Positions 39,628 through 48,198 are shown, counted from the stretch's first letter. The stretch is DNA of 64,000 nucleotides from VRUE01 sp963817905 (GCA_963817905.1 CAWFPS010000003.1:1488001-1552000), one strand, 5' to 3'. Program-made: numbers and translations. The notes: generated by a model not told the origin, from the sequence alone.

Positions 39628-41253
39628 ATGGCCACTGAAGAGACCCACCGCACGATCGCGCCCCTGGTTGGGCCCGACGACGAGCGCGTCTTCACTGATT
39701 CGGGGATCGAGATCGAGCGCGTCTATGACGCTGGCGATGTTGCCGAGGGCCTGGAGCAGCGCCTCGGCGAGCCGGGCGAGCCCCCCTTCACCCGCGGCAT
39801 CCACGACGGCATGTACCGCGACCGGCTTTGGACGATGCGCCAGTACGCCGGCTTCGCCACCCCCGAGGACACCAACGAGCGCTACCGCTACCTGATCGAG
39901 CACGGCTCGACCGGGCTCTCGATGGCCTTCGACCTGCCGACGCAGCTGGGACGCGATTCCGACGACCCGCTCTGCCGCGGCGAGGTCGGCCGCACCGGCG
40001 TCCCGATCGACACGATCGAGGACATGCGGATCTGCTTCGATCAGATCCCCCTCGACAGCGTCTCCACCTCGATGACGATCAACGCGCCCGCGGCGATCCT
40101 GCTGCTGCTCTACGAGCTGGTCGGTTCCGAACAGGGCGTGCCCTCGGAGAAGCTGCGGGGCACGGTCCAAAACGACGTGCTGAAGGAGTACATGGCACGC
40201 GGCAACTACATCTACCCGCCCGAGCCGACGATGCGGCTGACGACCGACATCTTCGAGTACTGCCGTGAGAACGTGCCCAAGTGGAACACGATCTCGATCT
40301 CCGGGTACCACATCCGCGAGAAGGGCTGCTCGGCTGTGCAGGAGGTCGCCTTCACCCTCTCCAACGCGATTGCCTACGTCGAAGCGGCGCTGGAACGGGG
40401 GCTGAAGATCGACGAGTTCGCGCCCCGCCTCGCCTTCTTCTTCAACGGCCACAACAACGTCTTCCAGGAGATCGCCAAGTTCCGCGCCGTGCGCCGGATG
40501 TGGGCGAAGATCGTCGGCGAGCGCTTCGGGGCGGAGAACGAGAGCTCGATGAAGATCCGCTTCCACACCCAGACCGGGGGAGTGACCCTGCAGGCCCAGC
40601 AGCCCGAGGTCAACATCATCCGCGTCGCCCTGCAGGGCTTCGCCGCCGTCTGCGGCGGCACCCAGAGCCTGCACACCAACGGCTTCGACGAGGCGCTGGC
40701 GCTGCCGACCGAGCGCTCGGCCCGGATCGCCCTGCGCACCCAGCAGGTGCTCGCCCACGAGTCCGGCGCCGCCGACACCGTCGACCCCTTCGCCGGCTCC
40801 TACTTCGTCGAGTCGCTCACCGACGAGGTCGAAGCACGTTCCTGGGAGCTGATCGAGAAGGTCGAGGAGTTGGGTGGCTCGGTCGAGGCATTGGAGTTCA
40901 TGCAGCGCGAGATCGAGGAGTCCGCGCACAGCTATCACGAGCGCTACCGCAGCGGCCAGGACATCGTCGTCGGCGTCAACAAGTACGTCACCGACCAGGT
41001 CGACGACGTTGACATCCTCCGCGTCGATCCCGAGGCCGAGCAGAGCCAGCTGGCCCGGCTGCGGGCCTTCAAGGAGCGCCGCGACCAGGCCGCGGTCGAC
41101 GCCAAGCTCGACGCCCTCCGCGACGTCGCCCGCGGCGAGGGCAACCTCCTCTACCCGATCCGCGCCGCGCTAGCCGCCGACGCCTCGATCGGCGAGGTCT
41201 GCGGCGCGATGCGAGACGTCTTCGGCGAATACAAGGGCGGCGCGTTCTTCTAG
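39628..41253 (+). CDS. Methylmalonyl-CoA mutase large (catalytic) subunit
   Basis: A 541-aa protein of the acyl-CoA mutase catalytic-domain family: YAGFATPEDTNERYRYL, GSTGLSMAFDLPTQLGRDSD, INAPAAILLLLYELV, RGTVQNDVLKEYMARGNYIYPP, ISGYHIREKGCSAVQEVAFTL and CGGTQSLHTNGFDEAL. The cobalamin-binding domain is missing, so a separate small subunit must supply it (common in actinobacteria). It converts methylmalonyl-CoA to succinyl-CoA; related ethylmalonyl- or isobutyryl-CoA mutases cannot be excluded. It has a palindromic leader. Propionyl-CoA carboxylase beta is encoded 1.4 kb downstream, giving the preceding step. Confidence 0.92.
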   Translation: MATEETHRTIAPLVGPDDERVFTDSGIEIERVYDAGDVAEGLEQRLGEPGEPPFTRGIHDGMYRDRLWTMRQYAGFATPEDTNERYRYLIEHGSTGLSMAFDLPTQLGRDSDDPLCRGEVGRTGVPIDTIEDMRICFDQIPLDSVSTSMTINAPAAILLLLYELVGSEQGVPSEKLRGTVQNDVLKEYMARGNYIYPPEPTMRLTTDIFEYCRENVPKWNTISISGYHIREKGCSAVQEVAFTLSNAIAYVEAALERGLKIDEFAPRLAFFFNGHNNVFQEIAKFRAVRRMWAKIVGERFGAENESSMKIRFHTQTGGVTLQAQQPEVNIIRVALQGFAAVCGGTQSLHTNGFDEALALPTERSARIALRTQQVLAHESGAADTVDPFAGSYFVESLTDEVEARSWELIEKVEELGGSVEALEFMQREIEESAHSYHERYRSGQDIVVGVNKYVTDQVDDVDILRVDPEAEQSQLARLRAFKERRDQAAVDAKLDALRDVARGEGNLLYPIRAALAADASIGEVCGAMRDVFGEYKGGAFF

Positions 41254-41264
41254 CTCAGGATCGT

Positions 41265-42230
41265 TCAAGCGAGAGTTGACCCACCTATAGAGGGGTCAAC
41301 TCTCGCTTCACGTTTCTTGAGCAGCTTGGCGACCCGCCGCAGCGCCTGAGCAACCTTGGCCGCTTCGTACTTCACCTCGTAATGGGTGAAGCGGAGCGGC
41401 GTCATTCCCGCCAGCGTGTGGCTTCGATCACGGCGTGCGTCGCGGGCCTGAGCCGAGGCCGTGCGGTGGTAGCGGAGGCCGTCGGTCTCGACGACCAGGC
41501 CGAGACTTGGGAAGAAGAAGTCGACTTCGAAGCCGTTCACCACCTGTTTGCTGAGCGGGGGAGGGAGGCCGGCGGCCGATGCGATCGGTCGAAAGAGGAT
41601 CTCCAGATCGGAATCTGAGAGCCGGAAGGTCCGCGCGTCGAGCACGATCCGCAGCGGACGAACCCCGGGGCGTCCGACGTAGCGCTCGAGCGCCGCACGC
41701 AGGGTCTCGGGATCGATCAGGTCGAGCTTGTCTGCCTCGTTGACCGCCCGCTCGACCTCGATCGGGCTGAGCTCCGCGGCTATGTCGACCAGGGTTCGCA
41801 CGATCCCGGTTACGGGGATCCGATCGCGGTGGGAAACATCCGTCTCCGAGAGGTCGTTGCGCGAGCGCACCTGGATCCCCGGCCGGCGCAGCCTGGTGCG
41901 GCGACGCACGCTCACGTCGATGATGGCGCCTCGCCACCTGCCGATTCCCCAGAGGGCTGCGGCGCTGCGGTGGCTCAACAGCGCCCCCTCCCCACAGGCG
42001 AGAACGGCAGCCATCCAGTGGCCCTTCTGTGTCAGCCACGGCCGGCCCACGGCGTAGACGCCGCGCATCAGCGGATGGAGCCGCCCTCGCGCCACCCGGT
42101 GCTCGATCTCGCGCGCGTTGAAGCCCAGCGCCAGCAGCTGCCGCCGCGCGACGACACCATGCTGCCGTTCGGCCAGCTCCCAGGCTGCCCTGCTCCGCTT
42201 GTAGTTGCGCCCTTCCGGCATCGACCACAC
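41265..42230 (-). CDS. AbiEi-type winged helix plus DUF559 (Vsr-like nuclease fold) protein
   Basis: A 321-aa protein. Residues 15-75 match the AbiEi/wHTH antitoxin-type N-terminus (HGVVARRQLLALGFNAREIE, GRLHPLMRGVYAVG). The C-terminal third is a DUF559 domain of the PD-(D/E)XK fold (FEVDFFFPSLGLVVETDGLR, then ARDARRDRSHTLAG). Such genes are numerous in this bacterial group and their role is unknown. Start GTG 42230 or ATG 42221. The last 15 codons (REARVDPSIGGSTLA) are formed by a palindrome, so the C-terminal tail is probably acquired. Confidence 0.8.
   Translation of the reverse strand: MWSMPEGRNYKRSRAAWELAERQHGVVARRQLLALGFNAREIEHRVARGRLHPLMRGVYAVGRPWLTQKGHWMAAVLACGEGALLSHRSAAALWGIGRWRGAIIDVSVRRRTRLRRPGIQVRSRNDLSETDVSHRDRIPVTGIVRTLVDIAAELSPIEVERAVNEADKLDLIDPETLRAALERYVGRPGVRPLRIVLDARTFRLSDSDLEILFRPIASAAGLPPPLSKQVVNGFEVDFFFPSLGLVVETDGLRYHRTASAQARDARRDRSHTLAGMTPLRFTHYEVKYEAAKVAQALRRVAKLLKKREARVDPSIGGSTLA
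41267..41308. repeat. 16-bp palindrome at the 3' ends of the mutase and DUF559 genes
   Basis: AAGCGAGAGTTGACCC at 41267-41282 is exactly complementary to 41293-41308; loop ACCTATAGAG. It starts 14 bp after the mutase stop and overlaps the final codons of the convergent DUF559 gene. It could serve as a bidirectional terminator. Confidence 0.85.
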
Positions 42231-42335
42231 CCGCGATGGGTCAATGCCGGAAGGGCGCAGACTCTCCCCCCTGAACGGTCTCGTTCAGCGGAATTTGGGA
42301 GAAGGAACGGCTTCGCGGGGGTTGAAAACGCCCGC

Positions 42336-42551
42336 ATGATCGAGGCGTCGCGAACGCTGATGAAGTCCGAGCCCGAACTGGCCGACCCGGTCGCCGAGGT
42401 CGAAGGCGTCGAGGTGACGATGGCCGAGAAGGGCTTCGGCACTCGGGTCGAGCTGCGGGCCGGAGAGGAGTCCGGGTTGGCCGAGGCCGACCTGGAGCGG
42501 ATCCTCGACGGCCTCGCCGAGCCACAGCGCCAGCCCTTCGGCAACGCCTGA
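42336..42551 (+). CDS. Small hypothetical acidic protein upstream of pccB
   Basis: A 71-aa protein starting MIEASRTLMKSEPELADPVA and ending EPQRQPFGNA. Codon third positions are strongly G/C as in real genes here, and the sequence has two strand-like segments (VEGVEVTMAEKG, RVELRAGEE) and a helix (EADLERILDGLAE). The carboxylase gene begins 134 bp downstream. Small epsilon subunits occur next to actinobacterial acyl-CoA carboxylases, but I see no clear match. A hairpin CTGAACG-GTCT-CGTTCAG lies upstream at about 42268-42285. Confidence 0.45.
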   Translation: MIEASRTLMKSEPELADPVAEVEGVEVTMAEKGFGTRVELRAGEESGLAEADLERILDGLAEPQRQPFGNA

Positions 42552-42685
42552 CCGCGCCAATCGCCGCCCGCAGGATCGACACGACGCCGTCTGCGCCGAG
42601 ATCATCGATGGCGGCCTGCGGGAACAACTACGACCGCAGTCGGCTGCGGGCACGTGCTCGGCCCGGGAAATAGACTCCCGCGCCG

Positions 42686-44254
42686 ATGCGGGAACGGAAT
42701 CCGGTCACCCACGAGGAGAAGCTCGCCTACCTGCGCGAGCTGCGCTCCGAAGCGATCAACTCGGCCTCCGAGCAGGCGGTCGAGAAGCAGCACGCGAAGG
42801 GCAAGATGACCGCCCGCGAGCGGGTCGAGAAACTGCTCGATCCCGGCTCTTTCGAGGAGCTCGACACCTTCGTCCGCCACCGCACCTACGACTTCGAGAT
42901 GCAGAAGAAACGGCCCTGGGGCGACGCCGTCGTCACCGGCCACGGCACGATCGACGGCCGCACCGTCTTCGTCTTCTCCCAGGACTTCACCGTCTTCGGC
43001 GGCAGCCTCGGCGAGGTGATGGCGGAGAAGATGTGCAAGGTGATGGACCTCGCCGCCCAGGTCGGAGCGCCGGTCGTCGGCATCAACGACTCGGGCGGCG
43101 CCCGGATCCAGGAGGGGGTCGTCTCGCTCGGCGCCTACGGCGACGTCTTCGCCCGCAACGTCAAATGCTCGGGTGTTATCCCGCAGATCAGTCTGATCAT
43201 GGGCCCCTGCGCGGGCGGCGCCGTCTACTCGCCGGCGATGACCGACTTCATCTTCATGGTCAAAGAGACCTCGCACATGTTCATCACCGGCCCGGAAGTG
43301 ATCAAGACCGTGACCGGCGAGGAAGTCGAGTTCGAGGAACTGGGTGGGGCGATGAGCCACAACTCGAAGTCGGGCGTCGCCCACTTCGCCTCCGAGGACG
43401 AGGAGAGCTGCCTCGAGGACGCCCGCTACCTGCTCAGTTTCCTGCCCTCGAACAATCTCGAGGCGCCGCCGCGCTTTGAGCCCTCCGACGACCCCGAGCG
43501 CGAAGACGAGTCACTCGACTCGCTGGTCCCCGACGACCCCTCCAAGCCCTACGACATGCGCGAGGTGATCGCCCGCGTCGTCGACGACGAGGAGTTTTTC
43601 GAGGTCCACGAGCACTTCGCCAAGAACATCGTCTGCGGCTTCTCGCGGCTCGATGGCTTCCCGGTCGGGATCGTCGGCAACCAGCCGGCCTTTCTCGCCG
43701 GCGTGCTCAACATTGAGGCCTCCGAGAAGGCGGCCCGCTTCGTCCGCACCTGCGACGCTTACAACGTCCCGATCCTCACGTTCACCGACGTGCCCGGCTT
43801 CCTCCCCGGCACCGACCAGGAGTGGAACGGGATCATCCGCCACGGCGCCAAGCTGCTCTACGCCTTCACCGAGGCGACCGTGCCGAAGCTCACCGTCGTC
43901 ACCCGCAAGGCCTACGGCGGCGCCTACGACGTGATGAGCTCCAAGCACATGCTGGCCGACTTCAACGTCGCCTGGCCGACGGCCGAGGTCGCGGTGATGG
44001 GCCCCGAGGGCGCGGTCAACGTCATCTACCGCAAGGACATCGCCTCCTCGCCGACCCCAGACGAGCGCCGCCAGAAGCTGATCGACGACTACAAGGCCCA
44101 CTTTGCCAACCCCTACTCGGCGGCCGAGCGCGGCTACATCGACGACGTGATCGAGCCCCGCGAGACCCGCCCGAAGCTGATCAAGGCACTGCGCATGCTG
44201 CAATCCAAGCGCGTCGCCCAGCCGAAGCGCAAGCACGGCAACATCCCGCTGTAG
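42686..44254 (+). CDS. pccB: Propionyl-CoA carboxylase beta subunit (carboxyltransferase)
   Basis: A 522-aa biotin-dependent carboxyltransferase: GKMTARERVEKLLDPGSFEE, GINDSGGARIQEGV, oxyanion-type MGPCAGGAVYSPA, ITGPEVIKTVTGEEV and FVDVPGF-like FTDVPGFLPGTDQE. Asp415 in KAYGGAYDVMSSK sits where Asp favours propionyl-CoA and Ile favours acetyl-CoA (known from Streptomyces enzymes). It transfers carboxyl from biotin to propionyl-CoA, giving methylmalonyl-CoA; with the mutase at 39628 it forms the propionate-to-succinyl-CoA route. The biotin carboxylase subunit is not in the window. Confidence 0.95.
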   Translation: MRERNPVTHEEKLAYLRELRSEAINSASEQAVEKQHAKGKMTARERVEKLLDPGSFEELDTFVRHRTYDFEMQKKRPWGDAVVTGHGTIDGRTVFVFSQDFTVFGGSLGEVMAEKMCKVMDLAAQVGAPVVGINDSGGARIQEGVVSLGAYGDVFARNVKCSGVIPQISLIMGPCAGGAVYSPAMTDFIFMVKETSHMFITGPEVIKTVTGEEVEFEELGGAMSHNSKSGVAHFASEDEESCLEDARYLLSFLPSNNLEAPPRFEPSDDPEREDESLDSLVPDDPSKPYDMREVIARVVDDEEFFEVHEHFAKNIVCGFSRLDGFPVGIVGNQPAFLAGVLNIEASEKAARFVRTCDAYNVPILTFTDVPGFLPGTDQEWNGIIRHGAKLLYAFTEATVPKLTVVTRKAYGGAYDVMSSKHMLADFNVAWPTAEVAVMGPEGAVNVIYRKDIASSPTPDERRQKLIDDYKAHFANPYSAAERGYIDDVIEPRETRPKLIKALRMLQSKRVAQPKRKHGNIPL

Positions 44255-44262
44255 CGGCAGCT

Positions 44263-44973
44263 TCATGGAAGCTGCGAGGCGGCGTCGCGGCGGGCCTGCC
44301 AGGTGCTGACCGAGGCGGCGGTCATCTCCTCCCAGGCAGCGTCCTCGCCGAAGTACTGCATGACGACGAAGTAGAGCAGGCCGGGGAGCATCTCCGGGGC
44401 CTTGGCCGCGTCGCCGTCCATCAGCTTCGCGCACACAAGGGTGTCGATAGCCCCTACCATGAAGGTCGACGTAACAGGAGGTGGAGCTTGGCGAGAGGGA
44501 ATCTCGCGGCGCGCGCCGTCAAGGGCGCGGGAGAGGCGCTCCATCAAATCGCGCCGCCGGGCGAGCGCCTGCTCGCCCGCCGCATGGACCTCGACGAAGA
44601 CCGCCTTGGCGATCGCCGGCTGGTTGGCGCAGAACTCGAGCAGCTCGGCCAGCGCCGCGCGCAGGCCCTCGCGCCAGTTGGGCTGGCGGCGGGCGGCGCC
44701 GGTCATCCGCTGGTAGAGCCAGGTGCTGGCATCGCCGTAGGCTCGGGCGAAGCAGTCCTCGCGATCCTCGAAGTACTTGTAGAAGGTGGCGCGGCTCGCC
44801 CGGGCGCGCTCGATCACGTGTTTGACCGAGACCTGCTCGTAGCCCATCTCACCGCTGACCAGCAGGACCGCCTCCAGCAGCCGCTCGCGTGGCGGCCGCG
44901 AGCGCAGGCCGGGGAAGGGAACCACGGGGGCGAGCTGCTCGTCTTTGGCGGATGCGCTGGGAGTTTCCGACAT
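44263..44973 (-). CDS. TetR-family transcriptional regulator
   Basis: A 236-aa TetR regulator. The helix-turn-helix is RLLEAVLLVSGEMGYEQVSV..VIERARASRATFYKYFEDRED at residues 29-72. The ligand domain is alpha-helical without recognisable effector motif. ATG 44973 is used; a TTG at 44994 is the alternative. Its 3' end lies 8 bp from the pccB stop, and its promoter region faces the next TetR gene across 137 bp, so it may control itself and its neighbour. Confidence 0.88.
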   Translation of the reverse strand: MSETPSASAKDEQLAPVVPFPGLRSRPPRERLLEAVLLVSGEMGYEQVSVKHVIERARASRATFYKYFEDREDCFARAYGDASTWLYQRMTGAARRQPNWREGLRAALAELLEFCANQPAIAKAVFVEVHAAGEQALARRRDLMERLSRALDGARREIPSRQAPPPVTSTFMVGAIDTLVCAKLMDGDAAKAPEMLPGLLYFVVMQYFGEDAAWEEMTAASVSTWQARRDAASQLP

Positions 44974-45110
44974 CGGGTCCTGCCAGTTTTGCAAACGGTG
45001 ACCTTCTGTCTAGGTATAGCACCTTTTAGAAACGACGGATGACCAGAACGCTATGTTTTCTGTAAAGCACGAAAGTAGACATCAGATATATGTTTTGGTA
45101 CCTTGTCGGA

Positions 45111-45800
45111 ATGGCGGACCCGAGATCGCTCTCCGAACGCCTCTCCAAGCTCCCTCCGGGACGGCACCTGGTGCCCCGCGACTTCGTCACCCAAAACCAG
45201 CGCGAGCGGATGCTGCTGGCGACGGCGGAGTTGGTCGCCGAGCGCGGCTACCGGAAAGCCACGATCGAGCTGATCGCCAAGACGGCCCGCGTCGCCCTCT
45301 CGACCTTCTACGAGCAGTTCTCCAGCAAGGAGGAGTGCTTCCTCGCCGCCTTCGACGACTCGATGGGCGCGGCTGCCAAAGTCTTCGAAGAGTTGCTCGA
45401 TCCCGAGCAGCCCTGGGTGGAGCAGGTCTCCGCCGCGCTGGAGATCTCCCTGGAGATGGTCTCGCGGGAGCCCGCCCGGGCGCGGCTCGTAATTGTCGAG
45501 TCCCAGGCCGCCGGGGGAGAGGCGTTGAAGCGCTACCAGGGGATGTTGGAGCGGATCGCCCCGAAGCTGCGCGAGGGCCGGGAGCACAACCCGCGCTCGG
45601 CGCGGCTCCCCGACGGGCTCGAGGTGGCGATCGTCGGTGGCCTGGTCTGGCTTGTCCACCAGCGCCTGCTGGCCGGTCGCGACGAGGAGATCAAGGGCCT
45701 GCTGCCGGAGATGCTGCAGGTGACGCTGACCCCGTATGTCGGCGAGGTGGAGGCCGGCCGGGCGGCCGATGCGGCGCAGGCACGGGCCGCCGCCGCGTGA
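45111..45800 (+). CDS. TetR-family transcriptional regulator
   Basis: A 229-aa TetR regulator beginning MADPRSLSERLSKLPPGRHL. The LPPGRHLVPRDFVTQNQRERML lead-in and helix-turn-helix TIELIAKTARVALSTFYEQFSSKEE closely resemble those of the regulators at 47177 and 63522, so they are paralogues. ATG 45111 is chosen over 45090, which lies in the A+T-rich promoter (ATATATG). The next TetR gene starts 34 bp after its stop. Confidence 0.88.
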   Translation: MADPRSLSERLSKLPPGRHLVPRDFVTQNQRERMLLATAELVAERGYRKATIELIAKTARVALSTFYEQFSSKEECFLAAFDDSMGAAAKVFEELLDPEQPWVEQVSAALEISLEMVSREPARARLVIVESQAAGGEALKRYQGMLERIAPKLREGREHNPRSARLPDGLEVAIVGGLVWLVHQRLLAGRDEEIKGLLPEMLQVTLTPYVGEVEAGRAADAAQARAAAA

Positions 45801-45834
45801 GTGCAGCGAGCGCAGGGGGAGGGGCCGGGACGAT

Positions 45835-46470
45835 GTGAGCTCCGGCAACGGAGGACCGCCGCGGGCTCTGACCGATCCCGCCCGCGCCCGGATCGTCGCC
45901 GCGACGATCGAACTGATCGGCGGCGTCGGCTACGCTGCCACCAGCGTCGAGGCGATCTGCGAGCGGGCCCGCGCCCGCCGCTCCCACTTCGAGCGCTGCT
46001 TCGCCGGCAAGGAGGACTGCTTCCTCACCGTCCACGACGAGGTCGCCGCCGAGTTCTGCGAGCGCCTGCGGGAGGCCCAGGCCGGGCCGCCCTCCTGGCA
46101 CGACCGGGTCTGGGCCGTCGGCTGGGCGGCGATGCGCTTCCTCGGCGAGGACCCGACCCGGGCCCGCTTCCTCCTGGTCGAGATCAACGGCAGCGGCGTC
46201 GGCGCCCAGGCCCGCCGCGACCGCATCCTCCAGGGCCTCGCCGAGGTCCTCGACGGCGGCCGCCAGGAGCTGGAGAAGCCCGGCACGGCCTCCCGCTGCA
46301 GCGCCGAAATCGTCGCCGCCGCGATCTACGGCACCGTCCTCACCCGGATCGAGGAGGGCCGGGTCGAGCGCGGCGAGGACTTCCTCCCCGAGCTCGTCTA
46401 CATGGCCGTGCTGCCCTACCTCGGCAGCCGCGCCGCAGAGGACGAGCTGCTGGTCCAGACGCTGCGTTAG
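45835..46470 (+). CDS. TetR-family transcriptional regulator
   Basis: A 211-aa regulator starting GTG 45835 after GGGGGAGGGG. The DNA-binding region is ARIVAATIELIGGVGYAATS..ICERARARRSHFERCFAGKED; a His-Phe in place of Thr-Phe-Tyr in the recognition helix makes it divergent from the other TetR genes here. Probably co-transcribed with the preceding TetR gene. The ligand-binding half has no signature I can assign. Confidence 0.85.
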   Translation: MSSGNGGPPRALTDPARARIVAATIELIGGVGYAATSVEAICERARARRSHFERCFAGKEDCFLTVHDEVAAEFCERLREAQAGPPSWHDRVWAVGWAAMRFLGEDPTRARFLLVEINGSGVGAQARRDRILQGLAEVLDGGRQELEKPGTASRCSAEIVAAAIYGTVLTRIEEGRVERGEDFLPELVYMAVLPYLGSRAAEDELLVQTLR

Positions 46471-46502
46471 GGACCAACGATATCATTGCTATCATCACCA
46501 TC

Positions 46503-46736
46503 GTGGCGCAGCTTCTCGTACGGGGCATAGATAGGGACGTGGTGCGCGCACTCAAGGTTCGTGCAGCTAGCCATGGCCGCTCCGCCGAGGAGGAGCACCG
46601 GGAGATCCTGCGCGGAGCCCTGCGCCGGCCCGAGTCACCGCTCTCTTTGAAGGAGCTCATCCTGAAGATTCCGGATGTCGGCGACGACCGGGACTTCGAC
46701 CGCTTCTCCGATCGCGGCCGCCCGGTCGAGCTTTGA
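46503..46736 (+). CDS. FitA-like ribbon-helix-helix antitoxin
   Basis: A 77-aa protein from GTG 46503: VAQLLVRGIDRDVVRALKVR then AASHGRSAEEEHREILRGAL. This is the FitA/VapB-type ribbon-helix-helix pattern (LLVR.ID..VV..LK.RA..HGRS.E.E.R.IL). The C-terminal part wraps the toxin. Upstream GATATCATTGCTATCATC has an imperfect repeat that probably is the self-operator overlapping the -10 (TATCAT). It overlaps the toxin start by TTGA. Confidence 0.85.
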   Translation: MAQLLVRGIDRDVVRALKVRAASHGRSAEEEHREILRGALRRPESPLSLKELILKIPDVGDDRDFDRFSDRGRPVEL

Positions 46737-47161
46737 ACTACCTGATCGATACCAATGTCATTTCCGAGCTTCGGAAGGGCGAGCGCGCTGATCCCCGGGT
46801 AGCTGCATGGTTCAAAAGCCTTGACGACGAGCAGGTTTTCATCAGTGTGCTCACCTTGGGTGAGATCCGTCGGGGCATCGAGAGCATCCGCAGGCGTGAC
46901 GGCAAGGCAGCCACGGCTCTTGATGGCTGGCTCGACCAAGTCTCCGAGGCACATCGAGATCGCATCCTTTTCATCGGCCGCGCGATCGCCGAGGAGTGGG
47001 GGAGAATGAACGTCCCCGACCCCCTGCCGGTGATCGACGGCCTTCTCGCCGCCACATCGAAGGTGAATGGCTTGACGCTCGCAACGCGCAATACTCGCGA
47101 CGTTGCGCGCACCGGGGTGGATCTCGTCAATCCCTTTGTTGACGCTGCGCCGGTGCCTTAG
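46733..47161 (+). CDS. FitB/VapC-like PIN-domain toxin
   Basis: A 142-aa PIN ribonuclease with active-site residues YLIDTNVISELRKG (Asp6), LGEIRRGIE (Glu), PVIDGLLAATS (Asp) and ATRNTRDV (Asn-Thr-Arg-Asp). Start TTG 46733 within the antitoxin stop. The RNG/RNTRDF-like motif and length fit FitB. It forms a tetrameric complex with the antitoxin on DNA (family knowledge). The pair lies between TetR genes and is a separate insertion in the regulator cluster. Confidence 0.88.
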   Translation: MNYLIDTNVISELRKGERADPRVAAWFKSLDDEQVFISVLTLGEIRRGIESIRRRDGKAATALDGWLDQVSEAHRDRILFIGRAIAEEWGRMNVPDPLPVIDGLLAATSKVNGLTLATRNTRDVARTGVDLVNPFVDAAPVP

Positions 47162-47176
47162 CGGTATCGTCGGAGC

Positions 47177-47887
47177 GTGGCGAAGGGGACGGCAAAGGGA
47201 GTCGCCAAGGACGGGAGTGCCAGGCCGGACGCACCGGCTGGGGCCTCGCCTCGCCTGCCTGCCGGCCGCCACGGCTTGCCGCGCGAGTTCATCGAGCAGA
47301 ACCAGCGCGAGCGGATCATCACCGCCCTGGTCGACACCGTCGCCGAGCGGGGGTACAACGCGACCACGGTCGCCCACATCACCAAGGCCGCATCGGTCTC
47401 GCGCCGCACCTTCTACGAGCACTTCGCCGACAAGGAAGCCTGTTTCCTCGCCGCCTACGAGATGGTCGCCGACCACATCCGCGCCTCGATGCGCGCCGCC
47501 GCGGAGTCCTTCGCCGAGTGGCCGCAGCAGGTGCGGGCGGCGCTGGCGACGATGCTGCGCTTCCTCGCCGCCGAGCCCGAGCTGGCCCGCCTCTGCATGG
47601 TCGAGCCGGTCGCGGCCGGGGGGGAGATCGCCGCCCGCTACCGAGCGACGATGCAGGACTTCGTCGCCATCCTCAAGGCCGGCCGCCCGTCCCACAGCGG
47701 CGAGCGCCCCCTGCCCGAGGCGACCGAGGAAACCCTCGTCGGTGGCATCGTCTCGCTGATCGTGCGCGAGATCTCCGCCGACCGCACCGCCGAGCTGGAG
47801 CAGCTGCTGCCGGACCTCACCGAGCTGATCCTGGCGCCCTACCTGGGCGTCGAGGAAGCAGAGCGACTCGCGCGCGGCAACTCGTAG
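47177..47887 (+). CDS. TetR-family transcriptional regulator
   Basis: A 236-aa regulator from GTG 47177 with a Lys/Ala-rich N-terminal tail, then PRLPAGRHGLPREFIEQNQR and helix-turn-helix TTVAHITKAASVSRRTFYEHFADKEA. It belongs to the same paralogous group as 45111 and 63522. The next gene downstream is the secreted-protein operon, whose promoter has an 8-bp palindrome; this regulator is the nearest candidate to bind it. Confidence 0.88.
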   Translation: MAKGTAKGVAKDGSARPDAPAGASPRLPAGRHGLPREFIEQNQRERIITALVDTVAERGYNATTVAHITKAASVSRRTFYEHFADKEACFLAAYEMVADHIRASMRAAAESFAEWPQQVRAALATMLRFLAAEPELARLCMVEPVAAGGEIAARYRATMQDFVAILKAGRPSHSGERPLPEATEETLVGGIVSLIVREISADRTAELEQLLPDLTELILAPYLGVEEAERLARGNS

Positions 47888-48039
47888 AGCGTTTCCGCAT
47901 CTCGGCCTGCAGGTAGCCACCCATCGGGGATGGATCGAAGCCGGCATCTCCGCAAACCGTTCCTTCTCCCCCGCGTCCCTCCAGGTCCCCCGTTACATGC
48001 GACTGGGGAACCGCCGCGTTTAGAAATTCGATCCTTTCC

Positions 48040-48068
48040 TTGACAGCCGGAAACGTCTCTGTTCTAAT
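48040..48068 (+). promoter_or_regulatory. Strong sigma-70-type promoter of the secreted-protein operon
   Basis: TTGACA at 48040-48045 and TCTAAT at 48063-48068 with a 17-bp spacer, close to consensus. Transcription should start near 48075, leaving a 124-nt leader. The leader holds GGCCGCTAAGGGAAGCGGCC (small hairpin) and two GCTCACGGG copies before the AAGGAG ribosome binding site at 48184. The whole 47888-48198 gap has no gene. Confidence 0.75.
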
Positions 48069-48094
48069 GCGCCCATAGTTCATGTACGCATTAG
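48064..48094. promoter_or_regulatory. Palindrome overlapping the -10 and start point (operator candidate)
   Basis: CTAATGCG (48064-48071) and CGCATTAG (48087-48094) are exact inverted 8-mers, 15 bp apart. The left half is part of the -10 hexamer. The spacing from half-site centre to half-site centre is about two helical turns, as for dimeric or doubly-bound repressors such as TetR proteins. Confidence 0.6.
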
Positions 48095-48198
48095 TTTAAA
48101 ACGTGCCTGAACACAGGGATCACAGGGACAACCGAGCTCACGGGGGCCGCTAAGGGAAGCGGCCGGTAGAGGGGCTCACGGGACAAGGAGAGAGCTAC

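Noticed and set aside
45001..45110. Operator sites between the divergent TetR genes (TTTAGAAACG and GTTTTCTGTAAAGC)
   Set aside because: The half-sites align only loosely; not enough symmetry to report as a feature.
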